NCBI RefSeq assembly: GCF_041080625.1
Contig: NZ_CP163518.1
Location: forward strand, 1,426,001-1,490,000
Direction of reading: 5' to 3'
Length of the DNA stretch: 64,000 nucleotides
DNA from: Streptomyces sp. CG1
GTDB taxonomy: Bacteria; Actinomycetota; Actinomycetes; Streptomycetales; Streptomycetaceae
Every line of letters begins with the position of its first letter. Within the stretch, counting starts at the first letter, position 1. Positions 7,990-17,175 of the stretch are shown here, piece by piece. Below the pieces are notes generated by a model, which saw only the letters and a list, made by a program, of their open reading frames with translations, was not told the DNA's origin and made no database searches. A program made the position numbers and the translations under genes.

Positions 7990-9960
7990 TTGCGAGGTTC
8001 CGCCACGCACTCCCCGTCCATGCCCGGCCACAGACAACTGCGGCGGGCCGTCGGCCCGTTGGCGTCCGCGGCCCTGCTGCTGCCGCTGCTCGGCGCGGCC
8101 CCCGCCCAGGGCTCCCCGGACTCCTCCGCGCACCGGCTGCAGCAGGCGTTCGCCTCCGCCGCGGCCGAGTACCACGTGCCGCAGAGCGTTCTGCTGGCCG
8201 TCTCCTACCTGCAGTCCCGCTGGGACTGGCACGCGGGCGCGCCGAGCGTGAGCGGCGGCTACGGCCCGATGCACCTCACGGACGCCCGGACCGCGATCGC
8301 CGCCACGGAGCATCTCGCCGAGGGCGCGGAGGACGCCCGCGGCGACGGCTCCCGCGCCGCTCTGCACCCCGACGTCAAGGTGCCGGCCGAGTCCGCGCTC
8401 CCCGCCCGCCTCAAGACGCTGGCGAAGGCCGCACAGCTGACCGGCCGGCCGGCCGCGGACCTGCGCACCGACCCGGCGGCGAACGTGGCCGGCGGCGCCG
8501 CCCTGCTCGCCGCCGCGCAGAGGCAGCTGGGCGAGCCGCTCAGCGCCGACCCGGACGACTGGTACGCGGCGGTGGCCCGCTTCTCCGGCGCCGACGACAC
8601 GGCGACCGCGGCGGCGTACGCCAACGACGTGTACGACGTCCTGCGCACGGGTGAGGAGCGCACCACGGACGACGGCCAGCTGGTCGCGCTCGCGGGCCAG
8701 CCGCGGCTGACCGCCGACACCGCCCAGTTGCGGCGGGCGGGCCTGGGCACGCTGCCGACGGACGGCGTCGAGTGCCCCGCCTCGGTGTCGTGCGAGGCGG
8801 TGTGGGCGCCGTACGCCCAGTTCGGGAACAACAACTACGGCAACCACGACCTCGGCGACCGTCCTGTGTCGCAGCCCATCAAGTACATCGTCATCCATGA
8901 CACGGAGGGCACCTGGGACGGGGTGCTGAACCTGATCCAGGACCCGACCTATGTGTCGTGGAACTACACTGTGCGCTCCACGGACGGTCTGATCGCCCAG
9001 CACGTCAAGGCGAAGGACGTGGCCTGGCACGCGGGGAACTGGGACATCAACGCCCGGTCCGTCGGCATCGAGCATGAGGGCTTCCTCGCCAACCCGGACG
9101 CCTGGTACACCGAGGCGATGTACCGGTCCTCGGCCCGGCTGGTGAAGTACCTGAGCCGGAGGTACGACATCCCGCTGGACCGGCAGCACATCCTCGGCCA
9201 CGAGAACGTGCCCGGTCCGACCACGTCCACCATCCCCGGCATGCACACCGACCCGGGCCCGTACTGGGACTGGCGGCACTACTTCCAGCTGCTGGGCCAC
9301 CCGTTCAAGCGGACCGCCGGCAAGCGGTCCGGGCTGGTGACGATCCTGCCGGACTACACCACGAACCAGCCTGCGTACACGGGCTGCACCACCAAGGGCG
9401 AGCCGTGCCCGGCGCACGGTTCCGGCGAGGTGCGGCTCTACTCGGACCACGATGTGAACGCGCCGCTGATCAAGGACATCGGTATGAAGGCGGACCCGAC
9501 CATCGACGTGAACGACCTGTCCTCGCGGGTCTCCACCGGTCAGCAGTACGCGGTCGCGGACCGCTGGGGCGACTGGACCGCGATCTGGTACCTGGGCCAG
9601 AAAGCCTGGTTCGAGAACCCGCGCAACGCACCGACGGCGGTGCCCGCCAAGGGCCTGGTGATCACGCCGAAGGAGGGACTGGCGAGCGTCCCGGTGTACG
9701 GCAGGGCCTACCCGGAGAAGGAGGCCTATCCGGAGGGCGTCCCCGTGCAGCCGGTCGTACCGCTGCCGTACACGGTCCCGGCCGGACAGCAGTATGTGGT
9801 CGGTGACGAGGTGCCGGGCGAGTACGACTACTCGGTCACCTTCACCACCGACTCGCACCGGGTCGTGATGGGCAAGGACCTGTACTACGAGATCCAGTAC
9901 GGCCACCGGGTCGGCTTCGTCCGCGCCGCGGACGTGACCCTCGAAGGCGCGGCCCACTAG
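7990..9960 (+). CDS. secreted N-acetylmuramoyl-L-alanine amidase with N-terminal transglycosylase-like domain
   Basis: The 656-residue product starts at a TTG (7990) 5 bases after a perfect AGGAGG (7979-7984); the next in-frame ATG is at 8020. An Arg-rich start and a hydrophobic segment ending AAPAQG (about 20-41) form a signal peptide. Residues 50-100 resemble a lysozyme-like SLT domain (AAEYHVPQSVLLAVSYLQS, then GGYGPMHL), but the usual catalytic Glu position is Gln75. Residues about 290-440 form an amidase_2/PGRP domain: YIVIHDTEGTWDG, VAWHAGNWDINARSVGIEHE and ILGHENVPGP carry the zinc ligands and conserved His/Glu residues. The C-terminal third (about 455-656) has repeated SH3-like sequences. 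It probably remodels or degrades peptidoglycan outside the cell. Confidence 0.85.
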   Translation: MRGSATHSPSMPGHRQLRRAVGPLASAALLLPLLGAAPAQGSPDSSAHRLQQAFASAAAEYHVPQSVLLAVSYLQSRWDWHAGAPSVSGGYGPMHLTDARTAIAATEHLAEGAEDARGDGSRAALHPDVKVPAESALPARLKTLAKAAQLTGRPAADLRTDPAANVAGGAALLAAAQRQLGEPLSADPDDWYAAVARFSGADDTATAAAYANDVYDVLRTGEERTTDDGQLVALAGQPRLTADTAQLRRAGLGTLPTDGVECPASVSCEAVWAPYAQFGNNNYGNHDLGDRPVSQPIKYIVIHDTEGTWDGVLNLIQDPTYVSWNYTVRSTDGLIAQHVKAKDVAWHAGNWDINARSVGIEHEGFLANPDAWYTEAMYRSSARLVKYLSRRYDIPLDRQHILGHENVPGPTTSTIPGMHTDPGPYWDWRHYFQLLGHPFKRTAGKRSGLVTILPDYTTNQPAYTGCTTKGEPCPAHGSGEVRLYSDHDVNAPLIKDIGMKADPTIDVNDLSSRVSTGQQYAVADRWGDWTAIWYLGQKAWFENPRNAPTAVPAKGLVITPKEGLASVPVYGRAYPEKEAYPEGVPVQPVVPLPYTVPAGQQYVVGDEVPGEYDYSVTFTTDSHRVVMGKDLYYEIQYGHRVGFVRAADVTLEGAAH

Positions 9961-9976
9961 CCGCGCGCGGAGGGGC

Positions 9977-10474
9977 TCAGCCCTGCTGGAAAAGCTCCGC
10001 CGGGAGCGGCTTCAGCAGGGCGTACAGGTCGTCGGTGATGGGGCGGTCCCAGGCGGCGATGGTGACCAGGACTCCGTCGCTGCGGTCGAACTGGACGCAG
10101 GAGATCCGGGACTCGGACAGCTTCAGCCGCCGCACGATGAGGAGGTTGTCGCCCTGGAGGACCGGGGTGTCCTCGACGCCGACGACGGTGATCTCCTCGT
10201 CGTTCTCCAGCGCCAGCAGCAGCTGGCCCACCTCGAAGGGGATTTCGCCCTCGGCGACCTCGCGGGCCGGGGAGCCCTCCGGCAGATTGCCGATGATCAT
10301 GGCGGGGCCGCGGCCGCCGAAGAGGTCGTAGCGCAGGAAGACACCCTGGCAGGTGCCGTCGGGCGCGGGCAGCAGGCCCGCGCCGAGGTTGCCCGGCCAG
10401 TCGCCCGGGTCCATGGCCAGCACGTCGAAGTCGGGTCCGGCGGGGGTGGCGCTGCGGCGGCGGAGGAACGACAT
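9977..10474 (-). CDS. conserved hypothetical protein, 165 aa
   Basis: I do not recognise a characterised family. The protein is soluble with no signal peptide. It starts with a basic segment (MSFLRRRSATP) and continues with a compact alpha/beta-looking domain rich in acidic residues (DFDVLAMDPGDWPG, then LLLALENDEEITVVGVED). It ends with WDRPITDDLYALLKPLPAELF. Codon use is typical of the neighbours and the frame is uninterrupted, so it is likely a real gene. It converges on the amidase gene with a 16-bp gap. No clear Shine-Dalgarno sequence precedes the ATG at 10474. Confidence 0.65.
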   Translation of the reverse strand: MSFLRRRSATPAGPDFDVLAMDPGDWPGNLGAGLLPAPDGTCQGVFLRYDLFGGRGPAMIIGNLPEGSPAREVAEGEIPFEVGQLLLALENDEEITVVGVEDTPVLQGDNLLIVRRLKLSESRISCVQFDRSDGVLVTIAAWDRPITDDLYALLKPLPAELFQQG

Positions 10475-10543
10475 GCGGCCATGGTACGTGCCTGCGCTGC
10501 CGTGGGTGGCCTGTGGGCTCCCGGGCGATCCGCTGGGCAGGGC

Positions 10544-11959
10544 CTAGTCCAGCGGGCAGCTGGTGACCAGGGTGGCCGGGGTGGCGCCGGCCGGGCGTGG
10601 GACGGTGTGGTCGGCGGGCGGGAGGGCGGTGCCGGAGAGCCAGCGTTCGAGTGCCGTGAAGGCCGAGTGGTGGCAGGGCACCATCGGGCGCAGCCGGCCG
10701 GGGAAGGCGTCGAACAGGGAGTCGGTGTGCGTGCCGTCCTGGATGCGGTAGTAGCGCAGCAGGGCGCCACGCCCGGCCGCGTGGATCATGCGCGCGTAGA
10801 CGTCGGAGTCCTCGCTGATCGGCAGCAGGACGTCGAGGGTGCCCTGGAGGGTGATCAGCGGTTTGCCGATGTGTCCGGTGAGGGCGATCCGGTCGACCGC
10901 GCGGCGGACGGCCGCCGGGCGGGCCGCGTAGTCGTAGTCGGCGTCGCAGTCGGGTGTGCCGGAGCGGCAGAACGGGGTGCCGGCCTCGGTGGCACCGTCG
11001 TAGCCGGGGTCGAGCTCCTCGCGGTAGATGCGCTGGGTGAGGTCCCAGTAGGCCTGGTAGTGGTACGGCCACAGGAACTCCGAGCCGGCCGGGAAGCCGG
11101 CCCGGTGCAGGGCGGACTCGGCCTCGGCCGCTCCCGTGCCGCCGGCGGCATAGGCGGGGTAGTCGCGCAGCGTGGTCGGCAGGAAGGTGAGCGGGTTGGG
11201 GCCGGCGGTGCGCCAGAGGGTGCCTTCCCAGTCGACTCCGCCGTCGTACAGCTCGGGGTGGTGCTCCAGTTGCCAGCGGACGAGGTAGCCGCCGTTGGAC
11301 AGGCCGGTGGCGATGGTGCGGGACGGGGGCCGGTGGTAGCGCCGGGCGACCACGGTGCGGGCCGCGCGGGTGAGCTGGGTGAGGCGGGTGTTCCATTCGG
11401 CGATGGCGTCGCCGGGCCGCCGGCCGTCGTGGTAGAAGGCGGTGCCGGTGTTGCCCTTGTCGGTGGCGGCGTAGGCGTAGCCGCGGGCGAGCACCCAGTC
11501 GGCGATGGCCCGGTCGTTGGCGTACTGCTCCCGGTTGCCGGGTGTTCCGGCGACGACCAGGCCGCCGTTCCAGTGGTCGGGCAGCCGGATGACGAACTGG
11601 GCGTCGTGGTGCCAGCCGTGGTCGGTGTTGGTGGTGGAGGTGTCCGGGAAGTAGCCGTCTATCTGGATGCCGGGGACGCCGCTGGGTGTGGGCAGGTCCT
11701 TGGGGGTGAGACCGGCGTAGTCGGCCGGGTCGGTGTGGCCCGAGGCCACGGTGCCGGCCGTGGTCAGCTCGTCCAGGCAGTCGGCCTGTTGACGGGCGGC
11801 GCCGGGCACCCGGAGCTGGGTGCGGCCGGCGCAGTGCCCGTCCGGTGTGCCGGTGGGGGCCGCCGCGGCCGGGGCGGTCAGGAGCAGACAGGCGGCGGTG
11901 AGCGACAGTGCGTGGAGAGCGGATCGGCGTGGGCGGCGTCCGGGCGGTGTGGTGGGCAT
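10544..11959 (-). CDS. secreted alpha/beta hydrolase (tannase/feruloyl esterase- or 3HB-oligomer hydrolase-like)
   Basis: The 471-residue product has a Sec signal peptide (RRSALHALSLTAACLLLTAP, cleavage near AAAAP). The hydrolase domain contains GLVVAGTPGN, a Ser-elbow GLSNGGYLV where the Ser is the likely nucleophile, and late Asp/His candidates in TLDVLLPISED and IQDGTHTDS. Scattered Cys residues suggest disulfides outside the cell. The fold is like tannase/feruloyl esterases. The adjacent PHB-depolymerase-type esterase makes a role in hydroxyalkanoate oligomer hydrolysis possible but unproven. The ATG at 11959 follows GGAGGAACCGT. Confidence 0.75.
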   Translation of the reverse strand: MPTTPPGRRPRRSALHALSLTAACLLLTAPAAAAPTGTPDGHCAGRTQLRVPGAARQQADCLDELTTAGTVASGHTDPADYAGLTPKDLPTPSGVPGIQIDGYFPDTSTTNTDHGWHHDAQFVIRLPDHWNGGLVVAGTPGNREQYANDRAIADWVLARGYAYAATDKGNTGTAFYHDGRRPGDAIAEWNTRLTQLTRAARTVVARRYHRPPSRTIATGLSNGGYLVRWQLEHHPELYDGGVDWEGTLWRTAGPNPLTFLPTTLRDYPAYAAGGTGAAEAESALHRAGFPAGSEFLWPYHYQAYWDLTQRIYREELDPGYDGATEAGTPFCRSGTPDCDADYDYAARPAAVRRAVDRIALTGHIGKPLITLQGTLDVLLPISEDSDVYARMIHAAGRGALLRYYRIQDGTHTDSLFDAFPGRLRPMVPCHHSAFTALERWLSGTALPPADHTVPRPAGATPATLVTSCPLD

Positions 11960-12026
11960 ACGGTTCCTCCGGCGGTGGGTGGACGCGCTGGAGGCTAGGG
12001 GTGATGCAGGTGTGCGGAACATGTGT

Positions 12027-12049
12027 GGGGCCGCCAGGACGGCGGCCCC
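12027..12049 (-). terminator. hairpin terminator after the PHB depolymerase-like gene
   Basis: A perfect 9-bp inverted repeat GGGGCCGCC-AGGAC-GGCGGCCCC begins about 48 bases beyond the stop of the leftward esterase gene and before the next leftward gene. The two esterases are therefore probably separate transcripts. Confidence 0.7.
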
Positions 12050-12096
12050 CGCAACGGTGTCGGACAACACCATGACCGGGTGTGGCTGACCGTCTG

Positions 12097-13347
12097 TCAG
12101 GGGCAGCCGTTGTCGGCGATGGTGTAGTAACCCGTGGGTGACTCCTTCAGTGTGTGGGTGACGAAGGTGTTGTACAGGCCCATGTTCTGCTGGGACCCCT
12201 TGGCGTAGGTGGAGCCGCCGCTGGTGGTGGCCCGTCCGGCTTGCACCTGGGCGTAGTTGCTCGCCGTCCAGCAGGCGGCGCCACTGCCACCGCCGCCGGT
12301 GCCGCCGCCCGGGGCGGTGTCCAGGCCGAAGAAACGGGCGATCCAGTAGCTGGAGCAGATCGAGCCCGGGAAGTAGGGGGCGCCGGTACTGCCGCACTGC
12401 TGGGTGCCGGTGCCCGGGTCCACCGGGGTGCCGTGGCCGATGCCGGGTACCCGGTCGACCTCGACGGCGACCGTGCCGTCGCCGGCCAGGTACTGGTCCT
12501 GCCGGGTGGCGTCGGGGCCGATGGTGGTGGTACGGGTCGGGGTCTGGGAGAGGCCGTGCAGGGCCGTCCACTGGTCGCGCAGCTCCGTGGCGTTGCGCGG
12601 GACGACGGTGGTGTCCTGGTCGCCGTACCAGACGGCTGTGCGCGGCCATGGCCCGGTGTACGACGGAGCGGCGTCCCGCACCCGCTGCGCCCATGCGTCC
12701 GGGCTGAGGTCGACGCCCGGGTTCATGCATGTGTAGGGGCTGTTGTCCCTGGTGCAGTCGTAGGGCAGGCCCGCGACGACGGCGCCGGCGGAGAAGACGT
12801 CGGGGTAGGTGGCGAGCATGACGGCGGTCATGGCGCCGCCCGCGGACAGACCGGTGACGTAGACCCGCTGGGGGTCGGCGCCGTAGGCGGTCACGGCCTG
12901 GCCCGCCATCTGCCGGATGGAGAGCGCCTCGCCCTGTCCGCGCCGGTTGTCCGTGGTCTGGAACCAGTTGAAGCACTGGCTCGGGTTGTTGGCGGTGGTG
13001 GTCTGCGCGAACACGAGCAGAAAGCCGTCCCGGTCGGCGAGTTGGGGCAGGCCGGAGTTGTCGGCGTAGACCTGCGCGCTCTGGGTGCAGCCGTGCAGGG
13101 CGACCACGACCGGCGGGTGCGCGGGCAGCGACGCGGGCCGGTACACGTACATGGCGAGGGCGCCCGGGTTGGAGCCGAAGTCACTCACCTCGGTGAGCGC
13201 CACGGACGCCCGGGCGACGGGCAGGGGTCCGGCGAGCGCGGTGCCGAGGACGACGGCGACGACGGCGAGGAGGCGGGGCAACAGGCGGGGCAGCGAGCGC
13301 GCACGGGGCGGTGCTCCGGGCGCCTTTCTGAACATGGGCAGCGACAT
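12097..13347 (-). CDS. extracellular PHB depolymerase-type esterase with C-terminal binding domain
   Basis: The 416-residue product has a basic then hydrophobic signal peptide ending near ARAS. The catalytic domain shows the oxyanion-hole VVALHGCTQSA, the lipase box GLSAGGAM with its nucleophilic Ser, an Asp in WYGDQDTTV and a His in GIGHGTP. This is the organisation of esterase family 1 / poly(3-hydroxybutyrate) depolymerases and feruloyl esterases. A Gly-rich linker (GGGTGGGGSG) leads to a short C-terminal domain (CWTASNYAQVQAGRA to the final Cys) that resembles the substrate-binding tail seen in these enzymes. The ATG at 13347 is preceded by AAGGAGCCGCCC. Confidence 0.87.
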   Translation of the reverse strand: MSLPMFRKAPGAPPRARSLPRLLPRLLAVVAVVLGTALAGPLPVARASVALTEVSDFGSNPGALAMYVYRPASLPAHPPVVVALHGCTQSAQVYADNSGLPQLADRDGFLLVFAQTTTANNPSQCFNWFQTTDNRRGQGEALSIRQMAGQAVTAYGADPQRVYVTGLSAGGAMTAVMLATYPDVFSAGAVVAGLPYDCTRDNSPYTCMNPGVDLSPDAWAQRVRDAAPSYTGPWPRTAVWYGDQDTTVVPRNATELRDQWTALHGLSQTPTRTTTIGPDATRQDQYLAGDGTVAVEVDRVPGIGHGTPVDPGTGTQQCGSTGAPYFPGSICSSYWIARFFGLDTAPGGGTGGGGSGAACWTASNYAQVQAGRATTSGGSTYAKGSQQNMGLYNTFVTHTLKESPTGYYTIADNGCP

Positions 13348-13547
13348 GGGCGGCTCCTTGAGAGGACACATGTCCCGGCCGCTCGTGCGCGGGTCGGCGC
13401 CTGGAGCGCCGGGCGTGGCGGAACCGTACGAACCCATATGGCCCGGCACCATGGCGCGGGACACCACAGCCGGGTCCGCGCCGCTCGGCACCGGACGCAT
13501 TGCGGAGCGCCGTACGGTCTGCTACGCCGAGGCGTGCCCTGCCCGCC

Positions 13548-14450
13548 TCACTCCTGCGGCGGTTCCGGCGGCACCACGGCGATCGGGCTGGCCGCGTGCA
13601 GCAGGACGGCCTGGGTGACCGAGCCCATCATGCGGGCCGGGGCGAGCAGGCGTCGCCGGTGCCGGCCGACCACGACCAGCTCGGCGTTCTTGGACGCGGC
13701 GACGAGCAGGCCGGCCGCGTCGCCGGGCACCGCCTCGGCGTCGGCGCGGACCTCGGGGTGTCGCTTGCGGTGCGGGGTGAGGAAGCCCTCGGCGAGGGCG
13801 CGGGTCTCGTTGGCGACGACCTCCTGGTCGACCTGGGTCGGCAGGATCTGGCCGGGGGCGGACCAGGTCTGCACCGGCCACGGGTAGGCGGCGATCACCT
13901 GGACCCGGGCCTCGCGCACTGCGGCCTCGGCGAAGGCGAGGGCGAGGGCGCCGTCGTCGGGGCTGTCGACGTGCAGGCCCACGACCACCCGGGGCCCGGG
14001 CTCGGCGGGCCCGTCCCCGTGCACCTCCCGGTCGGGCCGGGGTACGACGACCACCGGGCACTCGGCGTCCCGGGCGGCGGCGAGGCCGTTGGAGCCGAGC
14101 AGCAGGCTGGCGAAGCCGCCGCGGCCGCGGGAGCCGAGGACCAACAGCTGGGCGTTCGTGCCGAGTTCGGGCAGGACGGCGCCCGGGACGCCCTCCAGGG
14201 CGACGTACTCCACGGAGGGCTCCGTGCCGCGGTCCGCGAGCCGGGCGTGGACGTCGTCCAGCACCGGATCGCCCTCCGCCTCCGGCGGCCCGGCGACCAG
14301 CACATCGGCCTGGCCCCAGGCGGCGTACTGCCGTACGTGCACCACCCGCAGTGGTGCGGCGCGACGGCGGGCGGCGTCGAAGGCCCACTCCAGTGCGCGC
14401 AGGCTGTCGTCCGAACCGTCGACCGCGGCGATGACGGGTGCAGTGCTCAT
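13548..14450 (-). CDS. tandem universal stress protein (two UspA domains)
   Basis: The 300-residue product is two UspA domains in one chain. The first runs from VIAAVDGSDDSLRALEWA to LVLGSRGRGGFASLLLGSNG, a G-2x-G-9x-G-type ATP-binding signature. The second runs from RVVVGLHVDSPDDGALALAFAEAA to LVVVGRHRRRLL and SVTQAVLLHAASPIAVVP. In Streptomyces and Mycobacterium such proteins bind ATP and accumulate under stress or hypoxia. The second domain has a weaker glycine motif (GRHRRRLLAPARMMGS), so it may have lost nucleotide binding. No stress regulator is adjacent. Confidence 0.9.
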   Translation of the reverse strand: MSTAPVIAAVDGSDDSLRALEWAFDAARRRAAPLRVVHVRQYAAWGQADVLVAGPPEAEGDPVLDDVHARLADRGTEPSVEYVALEGVPGAVLPELGTNAQLLVLGSRGRGGFASLLLGSNGLAAARDAECPVVVVPRPDREVHGDGPAEPGPRVVVGLHVDSPDDGALALAFAEAAVREARVQVIAAYPWPVQTWSAPGQILPTQVDQEVVANETRALAEGFLTPHRKRHPEVRADAEAVPGDAAGLLVAASKNAELVVVGRHRRRLLAPARMMGSVTQAVLLHAASPIAVVPPEPPQE

Positions 14451-14617
14451 CGTTCTTCGTTCCTCACCTTTCGGAACACGACCTTCCCCTTGCTGGAACA
14501 GCCTGACTCAGGCGTCGGTCCCGGCGGGGCCCTGCTGGTCGCGTGTCCGGAAATCGGCGTGGAACACCCCCGGTTCGGCTGCCGTCGGCCATGCGGCGCC
14601 GGGCGCTCGGGGAAGGG

Positions 14618-14860
14618 TCAGGTGAGGTCGAACTCCCCTTCCCGGGCTCCGGAGACGAAGGCACCCCATTCCGCCGGCGTGAAGATCAGGGATGGGCTCT
14701 CCGGACGGCCGCTGTTGCGCATCGCGATGAAGCCCTCGACAAACGCGATCTGGACATCGCCCAGCCCCCTGCTGCTGGATTGCCATTCGGCGTTGCTGAG
14801 GTCGAGGTCCGGCTTGTCCCAGCCCACGAGCGGCTCCTGCTGGATGGTGCTCTCGGCCAC
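14618..14860 (-). CDS. DUF397 domain protein
   Basis: The 80-residue product matches DUF397: NAEWQSSSRGLGDVQIAFVEG, then VAMRNSGRP-like IAMRNSGRPESPSL and FTPAEWGAFVSGAREGEFD. In Streptomyces these small proteins usually follow an XRE-type regulator gene and are thought to act with it. Here no XRE gene is adjacent, so it is an orphan copy. The ATG at 14860 follows GGGAGGAG-like sequence. Confidence 0.88.
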   Translation of the reverse strand: MAESTIQQEPLVGWDKPDLDLSNAEWQSSSRGLGDVQIAFVEGFIAMRNSGRPESPSLIFTPAEWGAFVSGAREGEFDLT

Positions 14861-14941
14861 GTCCGTGCTCCTCCCGGTTCGTCGTCCGCGGGCCAGCCTA
14901 GCGACCGCTCACGATGCCCAACAGGCCACGTGGGAAGGACT

Positions 14942-16108
14942 TTAGGACTGCGGGGGCCGCGCTCCCACGAGCCACATGGAGAAGAACTGGGAGCCGCCGC
15001 CGTAGGCGTGCCCGAGCACCTTGCGGGCGCCGTCCACCTGGTGTTCCCCGGCCTGGCCGCGGACCTGGAGGGCGGCCTCGGCGAAGCGGATCATGCCGGA
15101 GGCGCCGATGGGGTTGGTGGACAGCACACCGCCCGACATGTTGACGGGCAGGTCCCCGTCGAGTTCGGTGACCCCGGACTCGGTGAGCTTCCAGCCCTCG
15201 CCCTCGGCGGCGAAGCCGAGGTTCTCCAGCCACATGGGTTCGTACCAGGAGAACGGCACGTACATCTCGACGGCGTCGATGTCCCGGCGCGGGTCGGCGA
15301 TGCCGGCCTGGCGGTAGACGTCGGCGGCGCAGTCCTTGCCGGCCTGCGGGGAGACGAAGTCCTTGCCGGCGAACAGGGTCGGTTCGCTGCGCATGGCGCC
15401 GCCCAGCATCCAGGCGGGCGGGCGGGGCGCGCGGGCGGCTCCGGCGCGGTCGGTGAGGATCATGGCGCAGGCGCCGTCGGAGGACGGGCAGGTCTCGGAG
15501 TAGCGGATGGGGTCCCACAACATGGGTGAGGCCTGGACCTTCTCCAGCGTGATGTCGTGCTCGTGGAGATGGGCGTAGGGGTTCTTCAGGGCGTTGCGCC
15601 GGTCCTTGTACGCGACCAGGGAACCGATGGTGTCGGGGGCGCCGCTGCGCCGCATGTAGGCGCGCACATGGGGGGCGAAGAAGCCGCCGGCGCCGGCGAG
15701 GAGGGGCTGTTGGAAGGGGATCGGCAGGGACAGGCCCCACATGGCGTTCGACTCGGACTGCTTCTCGAAGGCGAGGGTGAGGACCGTGCCGTGGACGCGG
15801 GCGGCGACCAGGTTCGCGGCCACCAGCGCGGTGGAGCCGCCGACCGAGCCGGCGGTGTGCACCCGCAGCATGGGCTTGCCCACGGCGCCGAGCGCGTCGG
15901 CGAGGTACAGCTCGGGCATCATCACGCCCTCGAAGAAGTCGGGCGCCTTGCCGATGACGACGGCGTCGATGTCGGCCCAGGTCAACTCGGCGTCAGTGAG
16001 CGCACGTTGGGCGGACTCGCGGACGAGTCCGGCGATCGACACGTCCCGGCGGGCGGCCACGTGCTTGGTCTGGCCGATGCCTACGACGGCCACGGGCTCC
16101 TTGCTCAT
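14942..16108 (-). CDS. thiolase-fold lipid-transfer/Ltp2-like protein lacking canonical catalytic Cys and His
   Basis: The 388-residue product has a complete thiolase fold (VAVVGIGQTKHVA start, VLTLAFEKQSES, final GHAYGGGSQFFSMWLVG). Aligned by eye to SCP-x thiolases, the nucleophilic Cys of the CASG motif is Gly (HTAGSVGGS), and the His of GHPxG is Asn (STNPIGASG). Such degenerate thiolase folds, paired with a DUF35/OB-fold protein, are known for Ltp2-type retro-aldolases in steroid side-chain degradation. The gene overlaps the upstream thiolase gene by 4 bases (ATGA at 16105-16108). It is the last gene of a four-gene operon, so a joint enzyme complex is likely; the substrate is unknown. Confidence 0.8.
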   Translation of the reverse strand: MSKEPVAVVGIGQTKHVAARRDVSIAGLVRESAQRALTDAELTWADIDAVVIGKAPDFFEGVMMPELYLADALGAVGKPMLRVHTAGSVGGSTALVAANLVAARVHGTVLTLAFEKQSESNAMWGLSLPIPFQQPLLAGAGGFFAPHVRAYMRRSGAPDTIGSLVAYKDRRNALKNPYAHLHEHDITLEKVQASPMLWDPIRYSETCPSSDGACAMILTDRAGAARAPRPPAWMLGGAMRSEPTLFAGKDFVSPQAGKDCAADVYRQAGIADPRRDIDAVEMYVPFSWYEPMWLENLGFAAEGEGWKLTESGVTELDGDLPVNMSGGVLSTNPIGASGMIRFAEAALQVRGQAGEHQVDGARKVLGHAYGGGSQFFSMWLVGARPPQS

Positions 16109-17175
16109 CGTGGATCCCCTTCGAGTACGGCGACCAGGTTCTGTTGCAGGCAGGGGCCCGAGGTGGCGTGGGCGAGGGCGCGGCCGGAGTCGCCGCGGTG
16201 GATGCGGGCGGCTGCCTCGCCGATGCGGACGAGGCCGGCGGCCATGACGGGGTTGGCGGCCAGCGCCCCGCCGGAGGGATTCACGCGTACGTCGTCGCCG
16301 AGGCGGAGGGCCCTGCGCAGGATCACCTCCTGGGCGGTGAACGGGGCGTGCAACTCGGCGGTGTCGACGGGCCGTTCGAAGGCTCCCGCCTTCTTTGCGG
16401 CCAGCCGGGTGGACGGCGAGTCGGTGAGGTCGCGGACGCCGAGAGCGTGGGCCTCGATGCGGTGGTCGATGCCGCGGATCCAGGCGGGCCGCTCGCACAG
16501 TTCACGTGCCCGCTCCCCCGCCGCGAGGATCACGGCGGCGGCACCGTCGCCGACCGGCGGGCAGTCGCCGGTGCGCAGCGGTCGTACGACGTAGCCGCCG
16601 TACGGCAGTTGACCCTTGAGCTGGGCGTGCGGGTTGGCGGTGGCGTCGGCGCGGCTGCGGGCGCCGACGGCTGCCAGCGCGGGCTCATCGGTGTGGCCGG
16701 CGTCTATGAGGGCCTGCGCCTGGAGGGCGGCCAGAGCTATGGAGTCGGGCCACAGGGGGGCCACGTAGTAGGGGTCGAGCTGGCGGGTCAGCACGTCCCG
16801 TACCGAGCCGGGTGAGCTCTTGCCGTAGGAGTAGACGAGCGCGGTGTCGGCGTCGCCGGTGAGCAGCTTGGTCCAGGCCTCGTACAGCGCCCAGGCGCCG
16901 TCCATCTCGACGTGCGACTCGGAGATGGGCGGCCAGGCGCCCACACCGTCGAGGGCGAGGGTGAAGGAGAAGGCGCGGCCGGCGAGGTAGTCGCTGGATC
17001 CGGAGCAGGTGAAGCCGATGTCGGCGGCCCTGAGGCCGGTCTGTGCCAGCACCTCGTGCAGCACCGGCATGAGCATCTCGACCTCGGAGGACTCCTCGGT
17101 CGAGCGCCGGTGGTCGGTCTGGGCGAAGGCGACGACCGCGATCTCCCGGGCGGCGGGGGCTTCTTCGCTGGTCAC
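16105..17175 (-). CDS. thiolase-fold protein, second subunit, lacking canonical catalytic residues
   Basis: The 356-residue product has a thiolase fold beginning EIAVVAFAQTDH. The position of the active-site Cys is Glu in this alignment (SHVEMDGAWAL), and the GHPxG His is Asn (ALAANPVMAAG). It is therefore not expected to run normal thiolysis. The GTG start at 17175 overlaps the stop of the OB-fold gene (GTGA), and its own stop overlaps the next thiolase start, so the three proteins should be made in a coupled ratio. This supports a hetero-complex of two thiolase-fold chains and one DUF35 protein, as in Ltp2/ChsH2-like aldolases or acyl-CoA lyases. Confidence 0.78.
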   Translation of the reverse strand: MTSEEAPAAREIAVVAFAQTDHRRSTEESSEVEMLMPVLHEVLAQTGLRAADIGFTCSGSSDYLAGRAFSFTLALDGVGAWPPISESHVEMDGAWALYEAWTKLLTGDADTALVYSYGKSSPGSVRDVLTRQLDPYYVAPLWPDSIALAALQAQALIDAGHTDEPALAAVGARSRADATANPHAQLKGQLPYGGYVVRPLRTGDCPPVGDGAAAVILAAGERARELCERPAWIRGIDHRIEAHALGVRDLTDSPSTRLAAKKAGAFERPVDTAELHAPFTAQEVILRRALRLGDDVRVNPSGGALAANPVMAAGLVRIGEAAARIHRGDSGRALAHATSGPCLQQNLVAVLEGDPR

